Below are positions 26,056 to 33,337 of a stretch of 61,797 nt of DNA, piece after piece. A program made the translations under genes and the position numbers. Position 1 is the first letter of the stretch; each line of letters opens with the position of its first letter. The stretch comes from Rhodanobacteraceae bacterium. Lineage in GTDB: Bacteria > Acidobacteriota > Terriglobia > Terriglobales > Acidobacteriaceae. The stretch is from positions 1 to 61,797 of the forward strand of contig CAJCHN010000123.1 in NCBI GenBank assembly GCA_903970285.1. The letters run 5' to 3'. The notes under the pieces were generated by a model. The model was not told where the DNA came from, made no database searches, and saw only the letters and a program-made list of their open reading frames with translations.

Positions 26056-27575
26056 AGTCGGCGTGGGTGACGTACGACGAGACTTACCGTTTCGATCAAG
26101 GAACGATGTACTCGGAGCGCCGCATCGAGGTACTGAAGGAGCGGGTGCCGCAGTCGGAGTGGAAGGAATACAGCAAGTTTGCGGAGAAGGCGGATCTGGG
26201 CAATGAACAGTACATTCAGCTTACGAGGAATGGGGCGAAGAACGCATTTTCGCTCCCGAACGCAGAGGGAAAGATGGCCAAGGGTGAGCCGGAGCCGGAG
26301 TTATCCGCGAGCGACAAGAGCGCGCAGGCGATGATGCTGTTGCAGGATGCCTTTCAGCTTCTGCAGTCCAAGGACGTAAGCGGGGCGGAGTCGCTGCTGG
26401 CGAAAGCCAAGGCTCTGAATGAGGAGCAGACGGGGCTTTGGAAGATGTACGGGCTCCTGGCGTTTCGGCGCGGCGATTTGCCCGGTGCAGTGATGAATTA
26501 TGAAAAGGAGTTGAAGCTTCATCCCTCGAACACGGTGGTCTACCTGCCCTTGATCCAGGCGCAGCTCGCGTTGCAGCGGACCGACGATGCGAAAGCGAGT
26601 ATGAAGCAGTGGATGATCTCGGACCCGGCGGATGCAAGACCCGCTTTGCAGCTTGGAAAGATGCAGTTGGAGGAAGGCCATCCGGATCAGGCGGCGAGAA
26701 CGGCAGAGGCTGCGCTCATGCAGACGCCGGAGGGCGAAAAGCGAAACGAGGAGCTTGAGCTTCTCCTGGGTCGAGCCGAGCTGAAGGCCGGTATGAAGGA
26801 CCAGGGCCACGCGGCGCTGCTGCGGCTGGTCAAGTCCACCGACAGCCCCGAAATTATGAATGACGCGGGCTATCAGCTGGCCGATGCCGGGCTGGAGCTT
26901 CCGCTGGTGGAGGGAACGACGCGCACGGCGCTGGATCAACTGGAGGCTGAGAGCGCGACCTGGACGCTCGACGAGAACCCGGCGATGCTGCGGGGCAAGA
27001 CGCAGACCATCCAGGCGACGTGGGATACGATCGGCTGGATCTACTTCCGCGAAGGCAGGATCGAACAGGCGGAGACGTACGTCCGTGCCTCCTGGCTGGG
27101 ACGGCAGAACACCGAGGTCGGCAAGCATCTTGGTGAGATCGCCGCATCGAAGGGCAACAAGGACGAGGCGCTGCAGGATTATCTGCTCGCGTTCGAGACC
27201 ATTCCCAAATACGACCAGATGGGCGTACGCCGTGACCCCGGACCCGGCGGCAAGGATCTGATGGCGCGCATGGACGCGCTGCGCCAGGCGGGGGCGAAGG
27301 GCACGCTGCCCGAGGATGCGCTGCAGAAGCTGCGGATGATGCCGCTCGGCGCCGCGGATGGTCTGAGCGGCACGAGCGAATACAAGATGCTGGTGAGCGG
27401 AGGGAAGGTGGTGCGGCTGGAGCATCAAGGTACCAAGGATCTTGCGGGCTCCGAGGAGCGGCTGAAGCAGTTGAAGCTGGCTGGGTTCACTCCGCCCGGA
27501 TCGAGGGCGCACCTCATGTTCAACGTCATGCTGAACTGCCATCAGAGCGTCTGTGAGCTGGTGTTCCTGCAGTGA
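26022..27575 (+). CDS. C-terminal part of the frameshifted DUF3857/transglutaminase gene (TPR region)
   Basis: This 517-residue frame starts in the middle of a conserved domain (VELPEAVHVKSAWVTYDETY) and lacks its own signal peptide. GGAGG lies directly against the ATG at 26022, too close for normal initiation. The first 100 residues finish the beta-rich DUF3857-type C-terminal domain (YRFDQGTMYSERRIEVLKE). Residues about 110-420 are TPR-like helical repeats (GLLAFRRGDLPGAVMNYEKELKLHPSN; GWIYFREGRIEQAETYVRASW). It belongs to the same gene as the preceding frame (shift between 26016 and 26055). If recoding does not occur in the cell, the gene is inactive. Confidence 0.75.
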   Translation: MGVELPEAVHVKSAWVTYDETYRFDQGTMYSERRIEVLKERVPQSEWKEYSKFAEKADLGNEQYIQLTRNGAKNAFSLPNAEGKMAKGEPEPELSASDKSAQAMMLLQDAFQLLQSKDVSGAESLLAKAKALNEEQTGLWKMYGLLAFRRGDLPGAVMNYEKELKLHPSNTVVYLPLIQAQLALQRTDDAKASMKQWMISDPADARPALQLGKMQLEEGHPDQAARTAEAALMQTPEGEKRNEELELLLGRAELKAGMKDQGHAALLRLVKSTDSPEIMNDAGYQLADAGLELPLVEGTTRTALDQLEAESATWTLDENPAMLRGKTQTIQATWDTIGWIYFREGRIEQAETYVRASWLGRQNTEVGKHLGEIAASKGNKDEALQDYLLAFETIPKYDQMGVRRDPGPGGKDLMARMDALRQAGAKGTLPEDALQKLRMMPLGAADGLSGTSEYKMLVSGGKVVRLEHQGTKDLAGSEERLKQLKLAGFTPPGSRAHLMFNVMLNCHQSVCELVFLQ

Positions 27576-27695
27576 GCGCAGAGAAGGACCGCGGCGAGCC
27601 GGTGGTGTGGCGAGTCAGCCAGGAATCCGTGAGGGCAAGTGTCCGGAGCTCTCCGGTCTGGAGTTTCGAGGCTACGAAGCGATACCGGAACGAGA

Positions 27696-27715
27696 GTGCG
27701 GCTAAAGCCACGCAC
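27696..27715. repeat. REP-like hairpin overlapping the methyltransferase stop codon
   Basis: GTGCG (27696-27700) and CGCAC (27711-27715) enclose a GGCTAAAGCC-type inner stem. The methyltransferase TAG (27704-27702) falls inside. It lies in the gap between two convergent genes and could act as a bidirectional 3' structure. Confidence 0.4.
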
Positions 27716-28547
27716 TGACGATTCGGCCGGATTGGCCGTAGAGGCGAAGATGGTCGCTGCGGAGAGCGAAGTAGAGGGAGTTGAGTTCGCCGGAGCCGAG
27801 ATCTTCAAGGTTGAAGAAGGCAGAGAGTTCGCGGGCGATCTCGGTTGGCGTGAAGTAGAGCTGGAACGGTTCGCCGACCTTGGCGACGCGGGCGGCGAAG
27901 AGGTCTCGGGCGATCTGTTCGCGAAATGGCAGCTCGGAGCGAGGCTGGGCGTAGTCGAAGACGAGACCGGAGCCGGGGGGGCGGGCCGCCAGGAACGATA
28001 CAGTCGTGCGGAAGGCGGGAAGCGTGAGGTAGGGAACGACGCCAAGCCACGCGAAGAAGGCAGGCGCGGCGAGGTCGAAGCCGGCGGCAGCGAGCTCGGC
28101 GGGCAGAGACTGCGATTCGAAGTCGCAGGGAGCGTACGTGAGCGAGGGCTGCGGGGGAAGTTGGGCGGCGGCCACGAGCTCTCGCTTCCACGCCTGGGTG
28201 GCGGGATGATCGACCTCGAAGACACGCAGTCCCGGATGCGGGTTGCGGTGGGCGAAGGTATCGAGGCCGGCCCCAAGCAGGACGTACTGGCGGACTCCAG
28301 TGGCTACCGCCTGGGCGACGCAGTCTTCGGCATAGCGGCTGCGCGCTACCAGGAATGCGCGCAGCGCGATGTTAACGGGCTGGTCGAGATCCTTCCTGGC
28401 GGCGTGCAGGTCGGGCAGGGTCCGCGGTCCGAGGATGGCGACGGCGACCGGATCGTTGAGGATGAGCGGCGGGGAGTCATGCAGCTGGTGGGTGGCGCGC
28501 CGGAAGGCGACGCCAAAGGCAGTGCGGGATGGGCGGACGGCCTCCAT
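27702..28547 (-). CDS. SAM-dependent methyltransferase, LCM/PPM-type (TIGR00027-like)
   Basis: A 281-residue class I methyltransferase of the leucine-carboxyl-methyltransferase-like group. Motif I is VLLGAGLDTFAHR. The acidic end of beta 2 is LRVFEVDHPATQAWK. A family-specific segment is FFAWLGVVPYLTLPAFRTTV. I chose ATG 28547 because the family N-terminus (RPSRTAFGVAFRRA) starts there; a GTG at 28643 would overlap the stop of the glycosyltransferase by 8 nt and is an alternative. The C-terminal codons and stop lie in a small hairpin. The methyl acceptor is unknown; in actinobacteria these enzymes are linked to lipid and polyketide methylation. Confidence 0.85.
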   Translation of the reverse strand: MEAVRPSRTAFGVAFRRATHQLHDSPPLILNDPVAVAILGPRTLPDLHAARKDLDQPVNIALRAFLVARSRYAEDCVAQAVATGVRQYVLLGAGLDTFAHRNPHPGLRVFEVDHPATQAWKRELVAAAQLPPQPSLTYAPCDFESQSLPAELAAAGFDLAAPAFFAWLGVVPYLTLPAFRTTVSFLAARPPGSGLVFDYAQPRSELPFREQIARDLFAARVAKVGEPFQLYFTPTEIARELSAFFNLEDLGSGELNSLYFALRSDHLRLYGQSGRIVSAWL

Positions 28548-28635
28548 GGCTCGACTATAACGGGCCAACGAGAAGGGCGCGGAGGTGGTATCTGGCCCTT
28601 CCCACTTCCACCGTGATCCTGCCGTCAGGAAAGGC

Positions 28636-29610
28636 TCAGGCACTTGTCTTGAGGTTGGGGAGAGCGAGCCGAATGAGGCGCTTCACTCCGCCTGGCTGCA
28701 GACGAAGCCTCCACGGATGGTTGGGCGAGGAGTAGATTCTCCAGGCCGTTCTCTTGTCACCGAGATTCAACGCCTGCCCCATGGCGACAGGCGCGGAACG
28801 ACGCAGCGCGTTTCGACGGCAGGGCTCGGCCTCCGGCGGAAGCGGGAGGGACTCGGTCAGCTTATACGCCTGGAGCGCCGCATCGTCCTTCAGCGAGCTC
28901 GACATCGAGCCTTGAGAGTTAAGCCGGTACTTGCAGGTATATTTGTCGACGAAGTAGAACTTGCCCCCGGTGAGTCCGAGCCGCACGCCAAAGTCGAATT
29001 CACCGCCATTGCCGACCTCGGAGGCCGGTTTCCACGGTGTCGCCCTGGCGACGGAGCCGAGTAACATCCAGCCGCAGTTGGGAAACTGCTGGGAGAGCCC
29101 AACCTCCCAGGAACGGGGCTGCAGGCCAGCCAGGTCGGAGGTTCGGCGGTAGGTCCGGTTCAGAGCTTCGGAGCGGTGGGGAATCTCCTGACCGTCACTG
29201 CTGATGATGATCTGCTTGCCGAAGGCCCCGGTGAGATCGGGGTGCAGGGCCCAGCACCCGAGCAGGTCTTCAACGGCATTCGGCTGCAGCAGGTCGTCGT
29301 CGTGGAGCAGCACGATGTGGGAGCCGGAGGCACGCTGGAACAGGTCGTTCATGTTGGCGTTCTGGCCCAGGCTGGGGATGTTGTGTTGGTAGGCGATGGG
29401 GATGTCGGTCTCCGCGCGCAGGCGGCTGACGAGCTGCCGGGACAGGTCGTCACGCGAATCGTCTCCAATCACGATCTCATCCGGTGGACAGGTTTGAGCC
29501 ATGCAGGAACGAACAGCTTCTTCGAGGAGCGCAGGCCGGTTGTAGGTGGGTATGCAGATGGTGACGGTGAAGTGCGCGGGTGCGTTTGCGGCCTGAGCTG
29601 GTTGATTCAT
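28636..29610 (-). CDS. Glycosyltransferase family 2 protein
   Basis: A 324-residue inverting GT-A glycosyltransferase. The nucleotide-binding N-terminus is TVTICIPTYNRPALLEEAV, with the DDS segment IVIGDDSRDD and the DXD-like VLLHDDDLLQP. An acceptor-region motif is GNGGEFDFGVRLG. I chose ATG 29610 because GGAGG at 29618-29622 lies 7 nt upstream; a frame extension to 29655 lacks this. It is cytosolic or peripheral to the membrane and probably adds a sugar in envelope glycan synthesis. The methyltransferase follows on the same strand and may be coexpressed. Confidence 0.9.
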   Translation of the reverse strand: MNQPAQAANAPAHFTVTICIPTYNRPALLEEAVRSCMAQTCPPDEIVIGDDSRDDLSRQLVSRLRAETDIPIAYQHNIPSLGQNANMNDLFQRASGSHIVLLHDDDLLQPNAVEDLLGCWALHPDLTGAFGKQIIISSDGQEIPHRSEALNRTYRRTSDLAGLQPRSWEVGLSQQFPNCGWMLLGSVARATPWKPASEVGNGGEFDFGVRLGLTGGKFYFVDKYTCKYRLNSQGSMSSSLKDDAALQAYKLTESLPLPPEAEPCRRNALRRSAPVAMGQALNLGDKRTAWRIYSSPNHPWRLRLQPGGVKRLIRLALPNLKTSA

Positions 29611-29738
29611 TGGTCCACCTCCGTGTTCCGCGGATGCCTTTCTGGGAGTGCCCAAGGATGCATGAGTTTGGACGGTCGCGCCAGAACCGGCGAGCTTCCG
29701 CTGCCTCTTTGCCGGAGGGGAAACGCGTGAGAGCTGGC

Positions 29739-30590
29739 TCAGCGGATGCTGGCCTGGCCGAACCAGGCAAGAGTGTTGGCAAGGTAGGATTTGAGGTTCT
29801 TACGTTCGACGATCGCGTCGAGGAAGCCATGTTCGAGCAGGAACTCGGAGCGCTGAAATCCCTCTGGCAGCTTCTGGCGGATGGTCTGCTCGATAACGCG
29901 GGGGCCGGCGAAGCCGATCAGCGCGCCCGGCTCGGCGATATTGAGGTCGCCCAGCATGGCGAAGCTGGCGGTTACGCCGCCGGTGGTGGGATCGGTGAGC
30001 ACCGAAATGAAGGGAACCTGGGCGTCGGCGAGGCGGGCGAGCGCGGCGGAGATCTTGGCCAGCTGCATGAGGGAGGCGATGCCCTCCATCATGCGGGCCC
30101 CGCCGGACGCTGCGACGACGATGAGCGGGGTGCGGGTGTCGTGAGCGCGGTCGACTGCGCGCGCAATGGTTTCACCGACGACGGCGCCCATGCTGCCGCC
30201 GATGAAGCTGTATTCCATGACCGACAAGATCGCCGGGTGCGGGCCGATGTGGCCGACCGCGTTCACGATAGCGTCGTTCAGGCCGGTCTTCTTCTGGGCT
30301 TCTTCAAGGCGCCGCTTATATGGCTTCAGATCGGTGAACTTCAGCGGATCGGTGGAACGCAGGTTCAGATCGACCAGTTCGTAGCCCGGCTCCAGCAGGT
30401 TTTCAATGCGGGCGAGGGCGTCGAAGCGAAAGTGGCGTCCGCACTTGGGGCAGACCTGCAGGTTAGTGTCCAGATCCGCTTTGAAGATGGCGGTGCCACA
30501 ATTTCCGCACTTGGTCCAGAGACCTTCGGTACGAACAGTTTTGGTTCGGTCGGTAACAATCTGGTGGCTGTCGCGCTTAAACCAACTCAT
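29739..30590 (-). CDS. accD: Acetyl-CoA carboxylase carboxyltransferase subunit beta
   Basis: Transfers carboxyl from biotin to acetyl-CoA to form malonyl-CoA with AccA, the committed step of fatty-acid synthesis. At 283 residues it is the normal AccD length from the ATG at 30590 (MSWFKR start, conserved). The N-terminal zinc ribbon uses Cys28, Cys31, Cys47 and Cys50 (CGNC and CPKC). The crotonase-fold core has VAASGGARMMEG, TGGVTASFAMLGD and IGFAGPRVIEQT. It stands between an envelope glycosyltransferase and a GH51 gene, without folC or accA nearby. Confidence 0.97.
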   Translation of the reverse strand: MSWFKRDSHQIVTDRTKTVRTEGLWTKCGNCGTAIFKADLDTNLQVCPKCGRHFRFDALARIENLLEPGYELVDLNLRSTDPLKFTDLKPYKRRLEEAQKKTGLNDAIVNAVGHIGPHPAILSVMEYSFIGGSMGAVVGETIARAVDRAHDTRTPLIVVAASGGARMMEGIASLMQLAKISAALARLADAQVPFISVLTDPTTGGVTASFAMLGDLNIAEPGALIGFAGPRVIEQTIRQKLPEGFQRSEFLLEHGFLDAIVERKNLKSYLANTLAWFGQASIR

Positions 30591-30696
30591 GGAAACCCTC
30601 GGTGCCCTGATTATTGTAATGAATTCGCCGAGGGCCCTGCTCAACCCTCATCTTCCGGGTAGGGCGGGACAACACAGAGGACGCAAGGGAAATGGG

Positions 30697-30735
30697 AAAG
30701 TGCCCCATGCCGGTGAGACCGGTGTGGGGCACTTT
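30697..30735. terminator. Long near-perfect hairpin downstream of the GH51 gene
   Basis: Arms AAAGTGCCCCA (30697-30707) and TGGGGCACTTT (30725-30735) enclose a 2-nt mismatch and an inner CCGGT/ACCGG stem with a 3-nt loop. It lies 5 nt past the GH51 stop and about 107 nt upstream of accD. On the minus strand the tail is T-rich but broken by C. It may be a terminator or a REP-like element. Confidence 0.55.
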
Positions 30736-30739
30736 CAGG

Positions 30740-32437
30740 TCAGGCGACTGTGATCGTGAGCGTCGTGACGCTGGCCGGCGGGAACGTATGGGTGAGCGAG
30801 CCGCCGGTGGGGGTGCCGGTGCGCGCCGGCTGCGTGGTGACAGCGTTGGGGTGGGCGAAGTCGTTGTGGGCGTGGACGTCCGGTTCAGTAAGGACGACGC
30901 CGGTCGCGGATGCCATCTGCATGCCGGCGATGGCTATCTCGGCGGTGACAGCCTCACGCAAGTGCGGGTTGACGACCGAGAGCGTAAGCGTCTTGCCCTT
31001 GAGCGAGGCGGAGCCGCTGAGGCCGGCGAGAGAACGCGCCGGATCGATCGAGCCGGCAGCCGAGTTGCCGCCGACCGCGGTGACCTGGGCGATGGCGTTC
31101 GTAATGGAATCGGCGGAGAACTCGGTGCGCAGGCTCTGCCCGCCCATGTGCCCCATGTACATCTTGAAGACGTGGAAGGTGGGGGTGACGGTGAACTGGT
31201 CGCCTTCGGCGAGCATGAGCGAATGCAGGCAGTTGATCGTTTGGGCGACGTTGGCCATGGCCATCTTGTCGGCGTGGCGCTGGAAGATGTCGAGGGTGAT
31301 GCCGGCCAGCAGCGCATCGCGCATAGTGGACTGCTGGGACAGGTTGTAATGCGGCCCCAGGCGCGAATCGTCCCCATACCAGGCACCCCACTCGTCCATG
31401 ACGATCTTCACCCTGTGGGCGTGATCGGCTTCACCGAGCGCGGACCAGGAGTCGGTGATGATGCGATCCATGGTTGCGGCGCGGGCGAGCACATCGTAGA
31501 ACTCGGCGTCGTCGAACTGGAGCGCGCTCCCCCGGGCGAAGTGGGCCTTGTCGCCCGAGGTGTAGTAGTGGGTGGAGAAGCCGTAGGGAGTCTGCCCGTT
31601 GAGCGCCTTGATGACGCCGGCGGTCCACCGGGCATCATCTCCATTGGCTCCGCAGGCAATCAGGCGCAGCTCCTTCTCGCCTTCGTAGCGGGGGAGCCAG
31701 GTGGTGTAGCGCCGATATTCGCCGGCGTACTCTTCTGGGGTCTGATTGCCGCCGCATCCCCAGGTCTCATTGCCGACGCCCCAGTAGCGCACGTTGAAGG
31801 GCTCGGCCGAGCCGTTCTTCGCACGCATGGCAGCGAGCGTGTTGATGCCCGCGGGCTGGCCCGGGCCAAGCTCCACCGGGGTAGAGGGCGCGTTGCAGTA
31901 CTCGACGAATTGGTAGAAGTCGCGCGCGGGCAAGGAGCGGACGTCGCCGGCCAGGTAGGGCTCGGCACCGATTGCGCGGCAGGTCTCCATAAACTCGTGC
32001 AGACCGTACTGGTTGCTGTCGTCTTGGGTCCAGAAGGCGGAGCGCTGTGGCCGCTTGTCGCGCGGACCGATGCCGTCGCGCCAGTCGTAGGAGTCGGCGA
32101 AGCATCCCCCAGGCCAGCGGATGACGGGCGCCTGAATCTCCCGCATGGTATCGATGAAGGCCTTCCGGATGCCGTGGACGTTGGCGATCTTCGATTTCTC
32201 ACCGACCCAGACGCCGTCGTAGATTACGCCGCCGAGATGCTCGATGAAGTGTCCATAGATCTCCGGCTGGATGGTCCCGATCGGCTCGCCGGGGAAGATG
32301 CGGATGTTCGCGTCGACCGAGGTGGCGGACGCCTGGGCAAAGAGCGGGCTGCGCGAAAACGACGTGGCGGCGAGCGCCAGCGCGGACGAGGCGAGGGTGG
32401 ACTCGCGGAGGAAGCGGCGGCGGGAGGTGAGAGACAT
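30740..32437 (-). CDS. GH51-family alpha-L-arabinofuranosidase (Tat-exported)
   Basis: Removes alpha-L-arabinofuranosyl side chains from arabinan, arabinoxylan or xyloglucan. The 565-residue product starts with a Tat signal (SRRRFLRES followed by a hydrophobic stretch to LFAQ). The retaining glycosidase core shows GTIQPEIYGHFIEHLGGVIY, VIRWPGGCFADSYDW, the acid/base Glu224 in GVGNETWG and the nucleophile Glu349 in VMDEWGAWYG. A C-terminal beta-sandwich follows. Many GH51 enzymes are cytosolic; a Tat signal points to a periplasmic or extracellular place. Upstream is a LacI/cre-like palindrome and a candidate promoter. With the GH74 gene it fits use of plant hemicellulose. Confidence 0.93.
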   Translation of the reverse strand: MSLTSRRRFLRESTLASSALALAATSFSRSPLFAQASATSVDANIRIFPGEPIGTIQPEIYGHFIEHLGGVIYDGVWVGEKSKIANVHGIRKAFIDTMREIQAPVIRWPGGCFADSYDWRDGIGPRDKRPQRSAFWTQDDSNQYGLHEFMETCRAIGAEPYLAGDVRSLPARDFYQFVEYCNAPSTPVELGPGQPAGINTLAAMRAKNGSAEPFNVRYWGVGNETWGCGGNQTPEEYAGEYRRYTTWLPRYEGEKELRLIACGANGDDARWTAGVIKALNGQTPYGFSTHYYTSGDKAHFARGSALQFDDAEFYDVLARAATMDRIITDSWSALGEADHAHRVKIVMDEWGAWYGDDSRLGPHYNLSQQSTMRDALLAGITLDIFQRHADKMAMANVAQTINCLHSLMLAEGDQFTVTPTFHVFKMYMGHMGGQSLRTEFSADSITNAIAQVTAVGGNSAAGSIDPARSLAGLSGSASLKGKTLTLSVVNPHLREAVTAEIAIAGMQMASATGVVLTEPDVHAHNDFAHPNAVTTQPARTGTPTGGSLTHTFPPASVTTLTITVA

Positions 32438-32514
32438 AAAAGGGGCTCCTGGGGCGTTCGGTTAGCCGGTTTCAGCGGCGGGTCAGGCGGTGCGTCCGGT
32501 AGATCGACCCAACC

Positions 32515-32552
32515 ACTATATAGAGAGGGAGGAGAATTGGGAAAACGCTTTC
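32515..32552 (-). promoter_or_regulatory. Candidate promoter with LacI/cre-like operator upstream of the GH51 gene
   Basis: GAAAACGCTTTC at 32541-32552 is a CG-centred palindrome (10 of 12 symmetric) like LacI/CcpA-type operators. Read on the minus strand it overlaps a weak -35 (TTTTCC), then 17 nt, then TATATAGT as a -10 near 32516-32523. It lies 80-115 nt upstream of the GH51 start. Confidence 0.4.
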
Positions 32553-32614
32553 TCGCATCCCCAGGCCGGCCGAAGCCGCGCGTGCGGCGTACCGGCGACC
32601 TGAGGCTGCACGCG

Positions 32615-33070
32615 TCAATGCCCGCAGTGATAGGGGTGTCCAGCCAGGATGGTGAGCGCACGATAGACCTGCTCGGCCAGCACCACCCGGGCAAGTTCAT
32701 GGGGCAGGGTCATGCGTCCGAAGGAGATCGTCCGGTCGGCGCGGGCGAGCGCTGCCGGGCTCCAGCCGTCGGCCGGCCCAATGGCGAAGAACAGTCGCTG
32801 AGCTCCGCTATCGCGCAGCCCCCTAAGATATTGAGCGAGTTCCTCAGAGGAGACAAGATCGCCCCTTGAGTCGCAGAGCAGAAGTGGCGCGGTCGCCCGC
32901 CGGGACGTGCGGCTTGTGAATGCGAGGAGCGCCTGCTCGGAGGCAAGGATCTGGCTGGAAGTTGGCTGAAAGCGGGAGGCGCGCACGGCGTAATCCTCTG
33001 CGATGCGCGCGGCAGCGGAATTTCCAGAGTGCTTGCGATGCTGCGATATGGAGCAGAGAACGAGTTCCAT
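32615..33070 (-). CDS. rlmH: 23S rRNA (pseudouridine-1915-N3)-methyltransferase RlmH
   Basis: Methylates pseudouridine 1915 in helix 69 of 23S rRNA. The 151-residue product from ATG 33070 fits the SPOUT-fold family: N-terminal MELVLCSISQHRK, central LLLCDSRGDLVSSEELAQYL, the SAM-knot region FFAIGPADGWSP and the C-terminal YRALTILAGHPYHCGH. The usual GG in the knot is GP here, and the His-Lys end is HCGH, mild departures from other species. The frame runs further upstream to 33172 without homology. The neighbouring rsfS-nadD group, often next to rlmH elsewhere, is about 4 kb away. Confidence 0.92.
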   Translation of the reverse strand: MELVLCSISQHRKHSGNSAAARIAEDYAVRASRFQPTSSQILASEQALLAFTSRTSRRATAPLLLCDSRGDLVSSEELAQYLRGLRDSGAQRLFFAIGPADGWSPAALARADRTISFGRMTLPHELARVVLAEQVYRALTILAGHPYHCGH

Positions 33071-33337
33071 GAGGGACACGGGCCGCAAAGGCCAAAGACT
33101 CCTACTGGTCGTCGCGGTGCCTTTTGGGCGCCGGAACCAGTTGCGGGAGCTGAGAACTACATATTCATCCATTTTTCCATAGAGTTGTGTTCAGTTCCCC
33201 AGTGACCTGGTGGTCTGAATGTCAAATTTTCGGGAAACCACGACTGAAGGCGGGTTTGGAAATCCAATTGCAGCTCTGTTGAGCACAACCACAAGTTGCC
33301 AAATCACACTGCGAAAGCAGATGGGGATTACCTATAC

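Noticed and set aside
26022..27575. An independent TPR gene
   Set aside because: It starts inside a conserved domain continued from the frame before it, with GGAGG abutting the ATG; a frameshifted single gene explains it better.
30692..32869. A 725-codon open frame on the plus strand
   Set aside because: It is antisense to the GH51 gene with its intact catalytic residues; this is a GC-rich shadow frame.
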